Positions 8,474-16,144 of a stretch of DNA of 45,373 bases are shown here, in pieces. The first letter of the stretch is position 1, and every line of letters starts with the position of its first letter. This DNA is from Candidatus Parvarchaeota archaeon UBA446 (GTDB lineage Archaea; Nanobdellota; Nanobdellia; Parvarchaeales; Parvarchaeaceae): contig DARG01000030.1 in NCBI GenBank assembly GCA_002503215.1, positions 1-45,373 of the forward strand, given 5' to 3'. The notes below the pieces were generated by a model that worked only from the letters and a program-made list of their open reading frames with translations, did not search any database and was not told the DNA's origin. Made by a program: the position numbers and the translations under genes.

Positions 8474-10204
8474 CTAGCTTTTAACTTTTACGCTTTTTTG
8501 CTGCTTGTACATTTCTATTATATCTTTTACGGTATTGCTATCCTCTGCCTTTTTGTCTTGCCTTATGAAAGTCATCGCCCTTGGAAAACGCAGTGCATAG
8601 CCTATGCCATCTTTCATTCCTGCAGTATGAGTAGGGCTACGCGTTATTTCATCCGCCTTAACGGTTATAACATATTTTGGCACAGTCCATACATCGGGTT
8701 GAAGTATACTGTCCACTCTGGCCGGTTTAGAATCAACCTTTATATCGTTTAGTAACTTGTAAAGCTCTTTAAATTGCTCTTCCGAAAAGCCAGAACCTAC
8801 TTTTGTCAATGTTTTGAAGGTGTCACTTTCTGGGTCGTAAACTCCGCCTAAAACTGCACCTATTCCAAAATTGGCTCTGTGGCCTCTACCTTTAAAATAT
8901 CCAAGTATAACTAAATCTATAGTATCATTTAGCTTTGATTTATAGGAACGTTTCATCTTAATCCAGTTGAAATTTCTTGCTCCTGCTGAATAAACAGATT
9001 CTAGTCTTTTTGCTACTATTCCTTCTAGACCGCTCTCAAGTGCCGAGTCGAAAAACTTATCTATTTTATTAGGGTCATCCGTAACTATCATCTTGGTTTT
9101 AGCTATGGTATCTGTATCTGAAAACAAATGGTCTATCTCTTTTCTTCTTTCTGAATAAGGTAAATCTATCATACTATTACCGTTAAGAAACATTATATCA
9201 AAGACAAATAGTCTTAGCGGAAGATCCTGTGAAACTTCTTCTATATTATGTTTTCTTTTCCTTTGTATTGTTATTTGAAAAGGGTATAAAACGCCTGTAT
9301 TCTCATCATATGTAAGCGCCTCGCTATCTAATATAAAACTATCATACTTCATTTTTTTTATTTCATTTACTACCTCTGGCATAAAATGTGTTATATTTTC
9401 TAGATTTCTTGAAAATACTTTTATTTCTTGGCCATTCTTGTGGACCTGCGCACGAAACCCATCCAGTTTCTGATCGATTGCACACTTGCCCATCCTGCTT
9501 ATTATCTCTTCGGATGAACTCGCCCTTTCTGCTAGGGCCGGCCTTATTGGCTTCATAGCGGAGATATTAAAATTCTCTATCCCTTCTTTTCCTTTAGAGT
9601 AAAGAACGTCCGAAACATAACCTAAATCTGAACAGAGATTGAATGCCCTCTCTATCTTCTTTTTAAATTCTCTATTTCCAGTCTTTGCCTTGGATAAAGC
9701 TTCCATTATAGTGGCTTCGCCTACGCCGAGCCTTAATTTCCCCATAATAAAACGCATCAAAAACTTTGCCTCCGTGGGAGAACAAGCTTTGAGTATCTCC
9801 GCTAGTTGTGTTATCTTTTGGTCTACGCTCCCTTCGCCAGATATTCTTGCAATCTGTAATAGTCTGTCATATACCTCTTTAACTGAAAGGTCATTGCCCT
9901 CTTTGGATGTGCATTCTTTCTCTGCTACCTCTCCCATGTCTCCTAGCTTACTGTATTCTTCTTCTATCTTTTTCTGAGATTTTTGGTAAGCCAATGCTAT
10001 TGACTTTTCAGCCATCCTATCTGCTATACCCAACTGTACATCATAAAAAGGAGGCAGAAGTTGTTCCTGAACAAAATTAACAATAGGATTTACTTCTTCT
10101 TTCACAGTTTTTGAAAAAAGAGCAGATAATATGTCTATCATCTCAAGTCTTTTTGAAGTACTCTCTAAAGAAAGCAGCCTATCACAGAAATCTTTAAACC
10201 ACAT
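8474..10204 (-). CDS. lig: ATP-dependent DNA ligase
   Basis: This 576-residue ligase seals nicks during replication and repair. I chose the ATG at 10204 (MWFKDFCDRLL...) because it aligns with the usual archaeal ligase start; a TTG three codons upstream (10213) is less likely. An N-terminal helical DNA-binding domain (about 1-210) is followed by the adenylation domain with the AMP-accepting Lys246 in motif I (KLDGFR), then an OB domain. The TRSPTHTAGMKDGIGYALRF region and the motif VI RFPR lie near the C-terminus, with a basic tail. It is divergent from sdhA, with only 37 bp between the start codons, and leads the agmatinase gene. Confidence 0.96.
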   Translation of the reverse strand: MWFKDFCDRLLSLESTSKRLEMIDILSALFSKTVKEEVNPIVNFVQEQLLPPFYDVQLGIADRMAEKSIALAYQKSQKKIEEEYSKLGDMGEVAEKECTSKEGNDLSVKEVYDRLLQIARISGEGSVDQKITQLAEILKACSPTEAKFLMRFIMGKLRLGVGEATIMEALSKAKTGNREFKKKIERAFNLCSDLGYVSDVLYSKGKEGIENFNISAMKPIRPALAERASSSEEIISRMGKCAIDQKLDGFRAQVHKNGQEIKVFSRNLENITHFMPEVVNEIKKMKYDSFILDSEALTYDENTGVLYPFQITIQRKRKHNIEEVSQDLPLRLFVFDIMFLNGNSMIDLPYSERRKEIDHLFSDTDTIAKTKMIVTDDPNKIDKFFDSALESGLEGIVAKRLESVYSAGARNFNWIKMKRSYKSKLNDTIDLVILGYFKGRGHRANFGIGAVLGGVYDPESDTFKTLTKVGSGFSEEQFKELYKLLNDIKVDSKPARVDSILQPDVWTVPKYVITVKADEITRSPTHTAGMKDGIGYALRFPRAMTFIRQDKKAEDSNTVKDIIEMYKQQKSVKVKS

Positions 10205-10241
10205 ACATAACAATTTATATTATGTATACTTAAATTTATTT
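10205..10241. promoter_or_regulatory. Very short divergent promoter between lig and sdhA
   Basis: Only 37 bp separate the two ATGs. TTTATATTA (10214-10222) lies about 25 bp before the sdhA ATG. TAAATTTAAGT on the minus strand (10228-10238) lies about 25-30 bp before the lig ATG. Each box A therefore falls inside or beside the other gene's start region, so both messages should be leaderless and the two transcription complexes could interfere. Confidence 0.5.
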
Positions 10242-11969
10242 ATGCAGGAAAAAGAAGGATACAAGACAATAAAAACAGATTTGCTTATAATAGGAGCAGG
10301 TGGTTCTGGGTTAAGAGCTGCTGTCGAAGCCGTAAAAGCCGGAATAAAGGTAACTATTGTTTCAAAATCATTATTAGGAAAAGCCCATACTGTCATGGCA
10401 GAAGGAGGGATAGCTGCTTCTTTGGGAGATGTTGACCCTGAAGATAATTGGAAAGTACACTTCAAAGACACAATGGTCGAGGGAGTTTATATATCGGACT
10501 GGCGTTTAGTTGAAAAACTTGCAAAAGAAGCCCCTGACAGAGTTTACGAATTGGAAAGAATGGGGGCTCTTTTTGATAGGACACCCGAAAAGAAAATCAT
10601 GCAGAGGGCATTTGGAGCTCATACTTATAGAAGACTATGCCATGTGGGTGATAAGACTGGTCTTGAATTACTTAGAACCTTAGAAGATCAGATAATTCAC
10701 AGCGAAAACGTAACTGTTCTAGATGAAATTTTCGTTACAAAATTAGTAAAGAACAAAGACAAAGTTATAGGGGCAATAGCCCTTGATATGAAAAAAGGAG
10801 AATTTCTGGCAATAAACTCAAAATCAACAATAATAGCTGGAGGAGGCTGCGGAAGAATATACGAAGTAACATCTAATTCTTGGGAAAGCACTGGTGATGG
10901 CATTGCTTTGGCATTTGATGCCGGCGCCGAAGTTAGAGATATGGAGATGATACAATTTCACCCTACAGGGATGATATGGCCTTCTGGAGTACGTGGACTT
11001 TTAGTAACTGAAGGAGTTAGAGGAGAAGGTGGTTTATTGTATAATACAAAAGGGGAGAGATTCATGCTGAGGTACTCTCCTGTCAAAAAAGAACTGGACG
11101 CAAGGGATGTAGTCGCTAGAGCTATATACAACGAGATAAAAGAAGGAAGAGGAACGGAACACGGAGGGGTTTACCTTGATATATCATACAAAGGAAAGGA
11201 CTTTATAATGAAAAAATTACCGGGTATGTATACCCAGTTTATGGATTTTGCAGGTGTAGATATAACAAAAGAGAAAATGGAAGTAGCTCCAACAACTCAT
11301 TATTATATGGGAGGAATAAAAGTAGACCCTGATACAAACGCAACAAATGTAGAAGGACTGTTTGCAGTTGGAGAAGCCGCCTCTGGGGTTCATGGAGCAA
11401 ATAGACTTGGCGGAAATTCTCTAGCAGATTTACTTGTTTTTGGTAAATATGTTGGAGAAAGCGCATCGTTATATGCAAAAGAAGCCAAAGAGTATGAAAT
11501 CGGCGAAAAAGTCGTAATGGATGAAATAAACAGGATAAAAGGTTTCCTCAAAAAAGATGGTATAAACCCGTATACATTAACTGAAAAACTCAGAAATACG
11601 ATGTCAGAAAATGTTGGAATAATAAGAGAAGAAAATGGCCTTAAAAAAGCATTATCGGATATAGAAGAAATAAAGAAAGATTACAGTAAAGTCGGCATTG
11701 ATGGAAGTTTAAAATTCAACCCGGGTTTATTACAATGTATGGAACTTTACAACATGTTTACAATTTCTGAATTACTTGTAAAAGGAGCGATATTAAGAAA
11801 AGAAAGCAGAGGTGCTCACTTCAGAAGTGACTTTCCTAAAAAAGATAAAAATTGGCTTAAAAATATAATATTTAGAAAAAATGGCGACAAACTAGAAAGT
11901 TACACCTCGACTTATCCGGACCTGCCCCCACACTTGGCAGAGATATTACCTGAGGAAAAATATGAATAA
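10242..11969 (+). CDS. sdhA: Succinate dehydrogenase/fumarate reductase flavoprotein subunit
   Basis: This 575-residue subunit carries covalent FAD and interconverts succinate and fumarate. I start at the ATG at 10242, because an upstream extension to 10131 would overlap the ligase gene and has no family counterpart. The FAD-binding GAGGSG is at 18-23, and His49 in the HTVMAEGG motif is the flavin-linking histidine. HPTG (about 239) and GANRLGGNSLADLLVFG further on are substrate and FAD signatures. Its stop overlaps sdhB by 8 bp. Direction is inferred as oxidative because the window also encodes citrate synthase, the 2-oxoacid oxidoreductase and succinyl-CoA synthetase. Confidence 0.96.
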   Translation: MQEKEGYKTIKTDLLIIGAGGSGLRAAVEAVKAGIKVTIVSKSLLGKAHTVMAEGGIAASLGDVDPEDNWKVHFKDTMVEGVYISDWRLVEKLAKEAPDRVYELERMGALFDRTPEKKIMQRAFGAHTYRRLCHVGDKTGLELLRTLEDQIIHSENVTVLDEIFVTKLVKNKDKVIGAIALDMKKGEFLAINSKSTIIAGGGCGRIYEVTSNSWESTGDGIALAFDAGAEVRDMEMIQFHPTGMIWPSGVRGLLVTEGVRGEGGLLYNTKGERFMLRYSPVKKELDARDVVARAIYNEIKEGRGTEHGGVYLDISYKGKDFIMKKLPGMYTQFMDFAGVDITKEKMEVAPTTHYYMGGIKVDPDTNATNVEGLFAVGEAASGVHGANRLGGNSLADLLVFGKYVGESASLYAKEAKEYEIGEKVVMDEINRIKGFLKKDGINPYTLTEKLRNTMSENVGIIREENGLKKALSDIEEIKKDYSKVGIDGSLKFNPGLLQCMELYNMFTISELLVKGAILRKESRGAHFRSDFPKKDKNWLKNIIFRKNGDKLESYTSTYPDLPPHLAEILPEEKYE

Positions 11970-12708
11970 AGAAATAAAATTAAACATTTATAGGTTTGAC
12001 CCAGAAAAAGACAAAGAAGGGCATTTCCAGGAATTTTCCGTGCCAGTAAAAGAAGGGATGGTAGTTCTTGATGCCGTTCATTACGTTGAAAACAATCTTG
12101 ACCCCTCATTAGCGGTAAGATGGAACTGTAAAGCCGCAAGATGTGGCTCGTGTGCGGCAGAAATAAATGGAATGCCGAAGTTAATGTGCAAAACCAGAGT
12201 TGATTCTATTGGTGATAAAATAAGCGTAACTCCGATGAAGGCTTTCCCAGTGGTTAAAGATTTGGTTACAGACGTTTCCAGAAACTGGGAGATAGCAAAA
12301 AAGATACCCGCATTTACACCTAAACCAAACCTAAAGGAACCATGGGTAATAGATGAAATAGATGTATCTAGATCCAGAGAATTCAGAAACTGCATAGAAT
12401 GTTTTCTTTGTCAGGATGTATGCCATGTGATAAGAGAGCATGATAAGAATTATATAGGTCCAAGGTTTATGGTAAAAGCTGCATCACTTGACATGCACCC
12501 TCTTGATAATATAGACAGGTCTAAATTTTTGCACGAAGAAGGCGGAGCGGGATATTGCAACATAACAAAATGCTGTCAGTCAGTGTGCCCAGAACACATA
12601 GCTATAACTGATAATGCAATAATACCAGAAAAAGAGAGCATTGTAGATAGTTATTATGATCCATTAACCATGCTGTTTAAAAAATTGAGGACTAAGAATG
12701 GAAAATAA
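11962..12708 (+). CDS. sdhB: Succinate dehydrogenase iron-sulfur subunit
   Basis: This 248-residue subunit passes electrons from the flavin to the membrane anchor. The N-terminal [2Fe-2S] ligands are Cys56, Cys61, Cys64 and Cys76. The first C-terminal cluster uses Cys144, Cys147, Cys150 and Cys154. The second has Cys199, Cys205 and Cys209 (C-x5-C-x3-CP), plus a neighbouring Cys204 that I cannot assign. It overlaps sdhA by 8 bp and the anchor gene by 11 bp, a tightly coupled operon. Confidence 0.96.
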   Translation: MNKEIKLNIYRFDPEKDKEGHFQEFSVPVKEGMVVLDAVHYVENNLDPSLAVRWNCKAARCGSCAAEINGMPKLMCKTRVDSIGDKISVTPMKAFPVVKDLVTDVSRNWEIAKKIPAFTPKPNLKEPWVIDEIDVSRSREFRNCIECFLCQDVCHVIREHDKNYIGPRFMVKAASLDMHPLDNIDRSKFLHEEGGAGYCNITKCCQSVCPEHIAITDNAIIPEKESIVDSYYDPLTMLFKKLRTKNGK

Positions 12709-13423
12709 AAATTCAAACGTTTTAGGCAGCATAAAAAAAGCTATACCAGAGCTCTTTGAACCTAACTGGAGGTTATGGTCATTTATAGCGATACTGATAT
12801 TTGCTATTTTGGCACTAGTAGTTTTCCCCGTAAAGGAATATAAAGGGTTAATAGACCCATTCTATTCTCCTACAATACTTGTCCTACCGGTTGTGGGACT
12901 ATTCAGACTTACATGCTACGCTTATAGAAAAGATTACTACAGAAATGTGTTTAATCACCCACAGAGCTGCGCTGCCGATGAAAGAGGAGATAGCAATAGT
13001 AGAGGATATTCTGGAGAGACATCTTTATTTGCATTCAATAACTTGCATAGATATTTGTTATACGCTGGGATAATATTACTGCCATTTTTTTACTATGACT
13101 TTTATGTTTCCGTTACATACTTTGGAGGATTTGTATTAAGATTTGCAAGCGTTCTTATACTATTAAACGCAATATTACTTACTCTTTGGGTATTTTCATG
13201 CCACGCCTTTAGACATGTTTTCGCAGGAGGTAATGTAAAGTGTTATGATTGCAGCTTAAATCCCAAAGCTAGAAAAGGTTTTTTCAACGCGCAATCTATG
13301 CTGAATAAAAGACATGAGGATTGGGCATTTATAAGCCTTGTAGTCATAATTCTTTTAGATTTATACCTAAGAGCTTTGGCCGCGGGTTGGCCTATAGATT
13401 TTAGAATATTGCAGGTGCTATAA
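12698..13423 (+). CDS. Succinate dehydrogenase membrane anchor (cytochrome-like, about five helices)
   Basis: This 241-residue membrane protein has about five hydrophobic helices (near 27-43, 52-70, 117-135, 142-167 and 210-228). Motifs FRLTCYAYRKDYYR, YSGETSLFAFNNLHRYL and SCHAFRHVFAGG recall the single-polypeptide anchor of actinobacterial Sdh1-type complexes rather than the small SdhC/SdhD pair; that likeness is from memory. The histidines in HRY and CHAFRH are candidate haem ligands. The position directly after sdhB, with an 11-bp overlap, supports the role of quinone-reducing anchor. Confidence 0.8.
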   Translation: MENKNSNVLGSIKKAIPELFEPNWRLWSFIAILIFAILALVVFPVKEYKGLIDPFYSPTILVLPVVGLFRLTCYAYRKDYYRNVFNHPQSCAADERGDSNSRGYSGETSLFAFNNLHRYLLYAGIILLPFFYYDFYVSVTYFGGFVLRFASVLILLNAILLTLWVFSCHAFRHVFAGGNVKCYDCSLNPKARKGFFNAQSMLNKRHEDWAFISLVVIILLDLYLRALAAGWPIDFRILQVL

Positions 13424-13424
13424 T

Positions 13425-13619
13425 ATGAAATCTTTTGATAGATACAGGTATCCTTTGTTTTTTGTCGGCCTTTTGCTAATGATAGCTGCTGCATTTATAT
13501 ACAAATTTGATTTGATTACGCTTCAGATAGAAGAAATTGTCATTGTGATAGGAACTGTATTGTTCGTTGTGTCTATAGGATCCGGTTTAATAAAATCAAA
13601 TAAAACACACAGTAGTTAA
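13425..13619 (+). CDS. Small two-helix membrane protein in the sdh operon
   Basis: This 64-residue protein is almost entirely two transmembrane helices (about 9-26 and 36-54) with a short loop. Its ATG comes one base after the anchor gene's stop, so translation is coupled. I do not recognise a family. Location suggests an accessory subunit of the succinate dehydrogenase membrane domain, but nothing in the sequence proves it. Confidence 0.65.
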   Translation: MKSFDRYRYPLFFVGLLLMIAAAFIYKFDLITLQIEEIVIVIGTVLFVVSIGSGLIKSNKTHSS

Positions 13620-13697
13620 AACATAAACAACACATAATTGATTTATTTATACGAAATTGATTAACATAATAGATAATATCACTTTAAAATTACAAGA

Positions 13698-14900
13698 CTA
13701 TAATTTATCCGCCCTTTCACGAGGAAGAAGTGGAAGAACTATTATAGAAGCGAGCAATACAAATGCCATATAAAACATTGAAGTGAATATATTTGTAAAA
13801 GTCAGGAAAAAAGTCATTAGAGCTATACCAAATGCCCCTCCAAGTATATTTCCTAAACCCCATACAACTGAATAAGCCGTAGAATAATGTTCTTTCGGAA
13901 CCAGCTGATATGTGTAATCCAATAATACGGAAAAACCGTTGAATAAAAGAAATGCCAAAATAGCATATGAGAGAGTTATTACAACTATATTTTTAAATGA
14001 TAGAAATATTATAAACATAAAAAAAGATAGGATGGATGTAATCGAGATTATATATTTGCCACCTTTTCTTGAGGTCAAATAACCGAAAAAAGGCTGGCCC
14101 GCTATCGCAGGTATAAAACTAAGGGTCAGTATTATTCCAGTAAGTGTTACAGATCCTGTAATTTGATCTAGGTATTTAGCTACGAATATAACCGTACCCA
14201 TCAAAAATGCTCCTTTTAAAAAAACTGGAATCGAGACTCTTAATAAAGTTAGCTTAAGTTTTTTAGTAAGCTTTAAATGTTTTTTAACGACTTTTTGTTT
14301 ACTGTAAACACGCCTGAACCCGCGTAGCCCAAAGTATATTATCATTGCTAAAACCCAAGTATAAACTGCAAGATATTCTAAACCTGTAAAGGAACCGAAA
14401 ATCAAAATAAAGAACGTTATTACTGAAGGAAGCAAAGCCCTACCAGTACTTCCAAATCCTCCATTTATACCAAGGGCTACTCCTAGCTTATCTTTTTTAT
14501 AAACAAACGACAGAATTGACGCACCAAGTGGATGATAAAATGCCTGCCCAGCCCCTAAAGAGATCGAACCTAATATTATAAAAACAAGATAAAAACTCCC
14601 AGAAAAAAACGCGAAACCAAATAAAGACGCAGCAAGTCCCTCTAAGAAAATACCTATAAATATAAGAAGTGAATCTTTATTCAACTTGTCTGCTATCCTA
14701 CCTATTGGTAGGCTTAGAACCCCATAAATTATATTATATATTATAGCATTTACTCCCAAAAATGCGATGTTTATACCCGGAATCTTTGAAAAGTATACTA
14801 CAAGCAATGAAAAAAGAAGAAAATTTCCATCATTAGCAAAATGGGCCAATGATGTAAAAGCAAGCGCGCGTGTCTTGCTGAATGTTTTTATGTTTGTCAT
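13698..14900 (-). CDS. Major facilitator superfamily transporter
   Basis: This 400-residue protein has about 12 hydrophobic helices in two halves separated by a basic cytoplasmic loop (about 195-225, rich in Lys). The first-helix motif HFAND (20-24) and the loop motif LPIGRIADKLNK after helix 2 resemble the fosmidomycin-resistance/sugar-efflux branch of MFS. Substrate is unknown. It converges on the sdh operon and is separated from citrate synthase by 93 bp that include its own promoter region. Confidence 0.85.
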   Translation of the reverse strand: MTNIKTFSKTRALAFTSLAHFANDGNFLLFSLLVVYFSKIPGINIAFLGVNAIIYNIIYGVLSLPIGRIADKLNKDSLLIFIGIFLEGLAASLFGFAFFSGSFYLVFIILGSISLGAGQAFYHPLGASILSFVYKKDKLGVALGINGGFGSTGRALLPSVITFFILIFGSFTGLEYLAVYTWVLAMIIYFGLRGFRRVYSKQKVVKKHLKLTKKLKLTLLRVSIPVFLKGAFLMGTVIFVAKYLDQITGSVTLTGIILTLSFIPAIAGQPFFGYLTSRKGGKYIISITSILSFFMFIIFLSFKNIVVITLSYAILAFLLFNGFSVLLDYTYQLVPKEHYSTAYSVVWGLGNILGGAFGIALMTFFLTFTNIFTSMFYMAFVLLASIIVLPLLPRERADKL

Positions 14901-14993
14901 ATACTATTTTCCTTAGCCACACATATAATAATTGGATGACTATAAAAATTATTTTATTGGGGGTTTATTTACCTACAATTACTTACTAAGTTA

Positions 14994-16142
14994 TCACCTT
15001 TCATTAATTGGCTTGTATTCTAAATCAAGTGCTCCATCATATTCTTCCAAAGGCCTGAACAGCTTATTATTTCGCCAGTACTCTATCACATGGGCACACC
15101 AACCAACTGTCCTACTGGAACTGAATATGACATCAAAAAGCTCCGGTTCTATACCCAAATGCATATACAAAGGACCAGCGAAGAAGTCCACATTCGGCCA
15201 TATACCATGGCTCTTACCCAACCTGTCTACCATTATCTTCTCAGTGTTCAAGGCTATTTTTACGAGCTTGTTGACCTCTTCTTCTCCATTACCGTCTATT
15301 TCATCGAGATACTTCTTTAGGATCCTGGCTCTTGGATCATAAGCCTTGTATACTCTGTGCCCGAAGCCCATTATCTTTTCCTTGCTGGCAAGAACTTCAT
15401 TTATGTATTTCTCCGTGTTTCCAGGCTCTCCGATTGCCTGCATCATCTTCACAGCAGCTTCATCTGCACCACCGTGCAAGGGTCCTTTCAAAGCTGCTTC
15501 CCCTGCAACAACTGCTGAGTATATGTCCGCAAGCGTGGAGCATGCAACCAATGCAGCGAAAGTGGATGCGTTGGAACTGTGTTCTGCATGGAGAATAAAC
15601 ATAACATCCATCAACTTTGCCTTCTTATTATCGGGTTTCTCTCCTGTCAACATGTACAGGAAATTCTTGGCGTGCCCCAATGAATCGTCTGGTGGTATGA
15701 TGTCCTTTCCTTTGCGTACCCTTCCTATAGCAGCAGATATTGTAGCGGTTTTTGCTATTATCTTTACTGCTTTGTGCACGTTCTTCTCTTCCTCACTGCT
15801 ATACGGCTCAGGATCATCCGCAGAAATTGATGACATTGCAGTTCTTAGAGTATCGAGAACATGGGCTTTTTTAGACATCCTTTTTATTATTTCTATTGTT
15901 TCATCTGATAATATTCTCTCTTTCTTAAGCTCGTTTGAAAAGGAGTCTAACTCCTTTGAATTTGGAAGCTTTCCATATAATATAAGGTAGCAGACTTCTT
16001 CATATGTGGATTTTTCTGCAAGATCTTCTATTTTATATCCGCGATAATAAAGTTTGCCTTCTTCGCCATTTACTTTACTTATACTAGATTTGGCTATGTA
16101 TACTCCCTGTAATCCTTCTTTTATTTCAACTTCTTCTGTCAT
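14994..16142 (-). CDS. gltA: Citrate synthase
   Basis: This 382-residue enzyme condenses oxaloacetate and acetyl-CoA. The length matches archaeal and Gram-positive citrate synthases. The catalytic triad is intact: His223 in GPLHGGADEA, His262 in MGFGHRVYK and Asp319 in PNVDFF; SSSRTVGWCAH (341-351) forms the oxaloacetate and CoA site. The ATG is 2 bp after the korB stop, making it the last gene of the trx-korA-korB-gltA operon. 2-methylcitrate synthase is an alternative that sequence alone does not exclude, but the operon partners favour the TCA role. Confidence 0.94.
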   Translation of the reverse strand: MTEEVEIKEGLQGVYIAKSSISKVNGEEGKLYYRGYKIEDLAEKSTYEEVCYLILYGKLPNSKELDSFSNELKKERILSDETIEIIKRMSKKAHVLDTLRTAMSSISADDPEPYSSEEEKNVHKAVKIIAKTATISAAIGRVRKGKDIIPPDDSLGHAKNFLYMLTGEKPDNKKAKLMDVMFILHAEHSSNASTFAALVACSTLADIYSAVVAGEAALKGPLHGGADEAAVKMMQAIGEPGNTEKYINEVLASKEKIMGFGHRVYKAYDPRARILKKYLDEIDGNGEEEVNKLVKIALNTEKIMVDRLGKSHGIWPNVDFFAGPLYMHLGIEPELFDVIFSSSRTVGWCAHVIEYWRNNKLFRPLEEYDGALDLEYKPINER

Positions 16143-16144
16143 AT

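Noticed and set aside
10131..10241. Upstream extension of sdhA by 37 codons
   Set aside because: It would overlap the ligase start and adds sequence with no match to the family; the ATG at 10242 gives the normal length.
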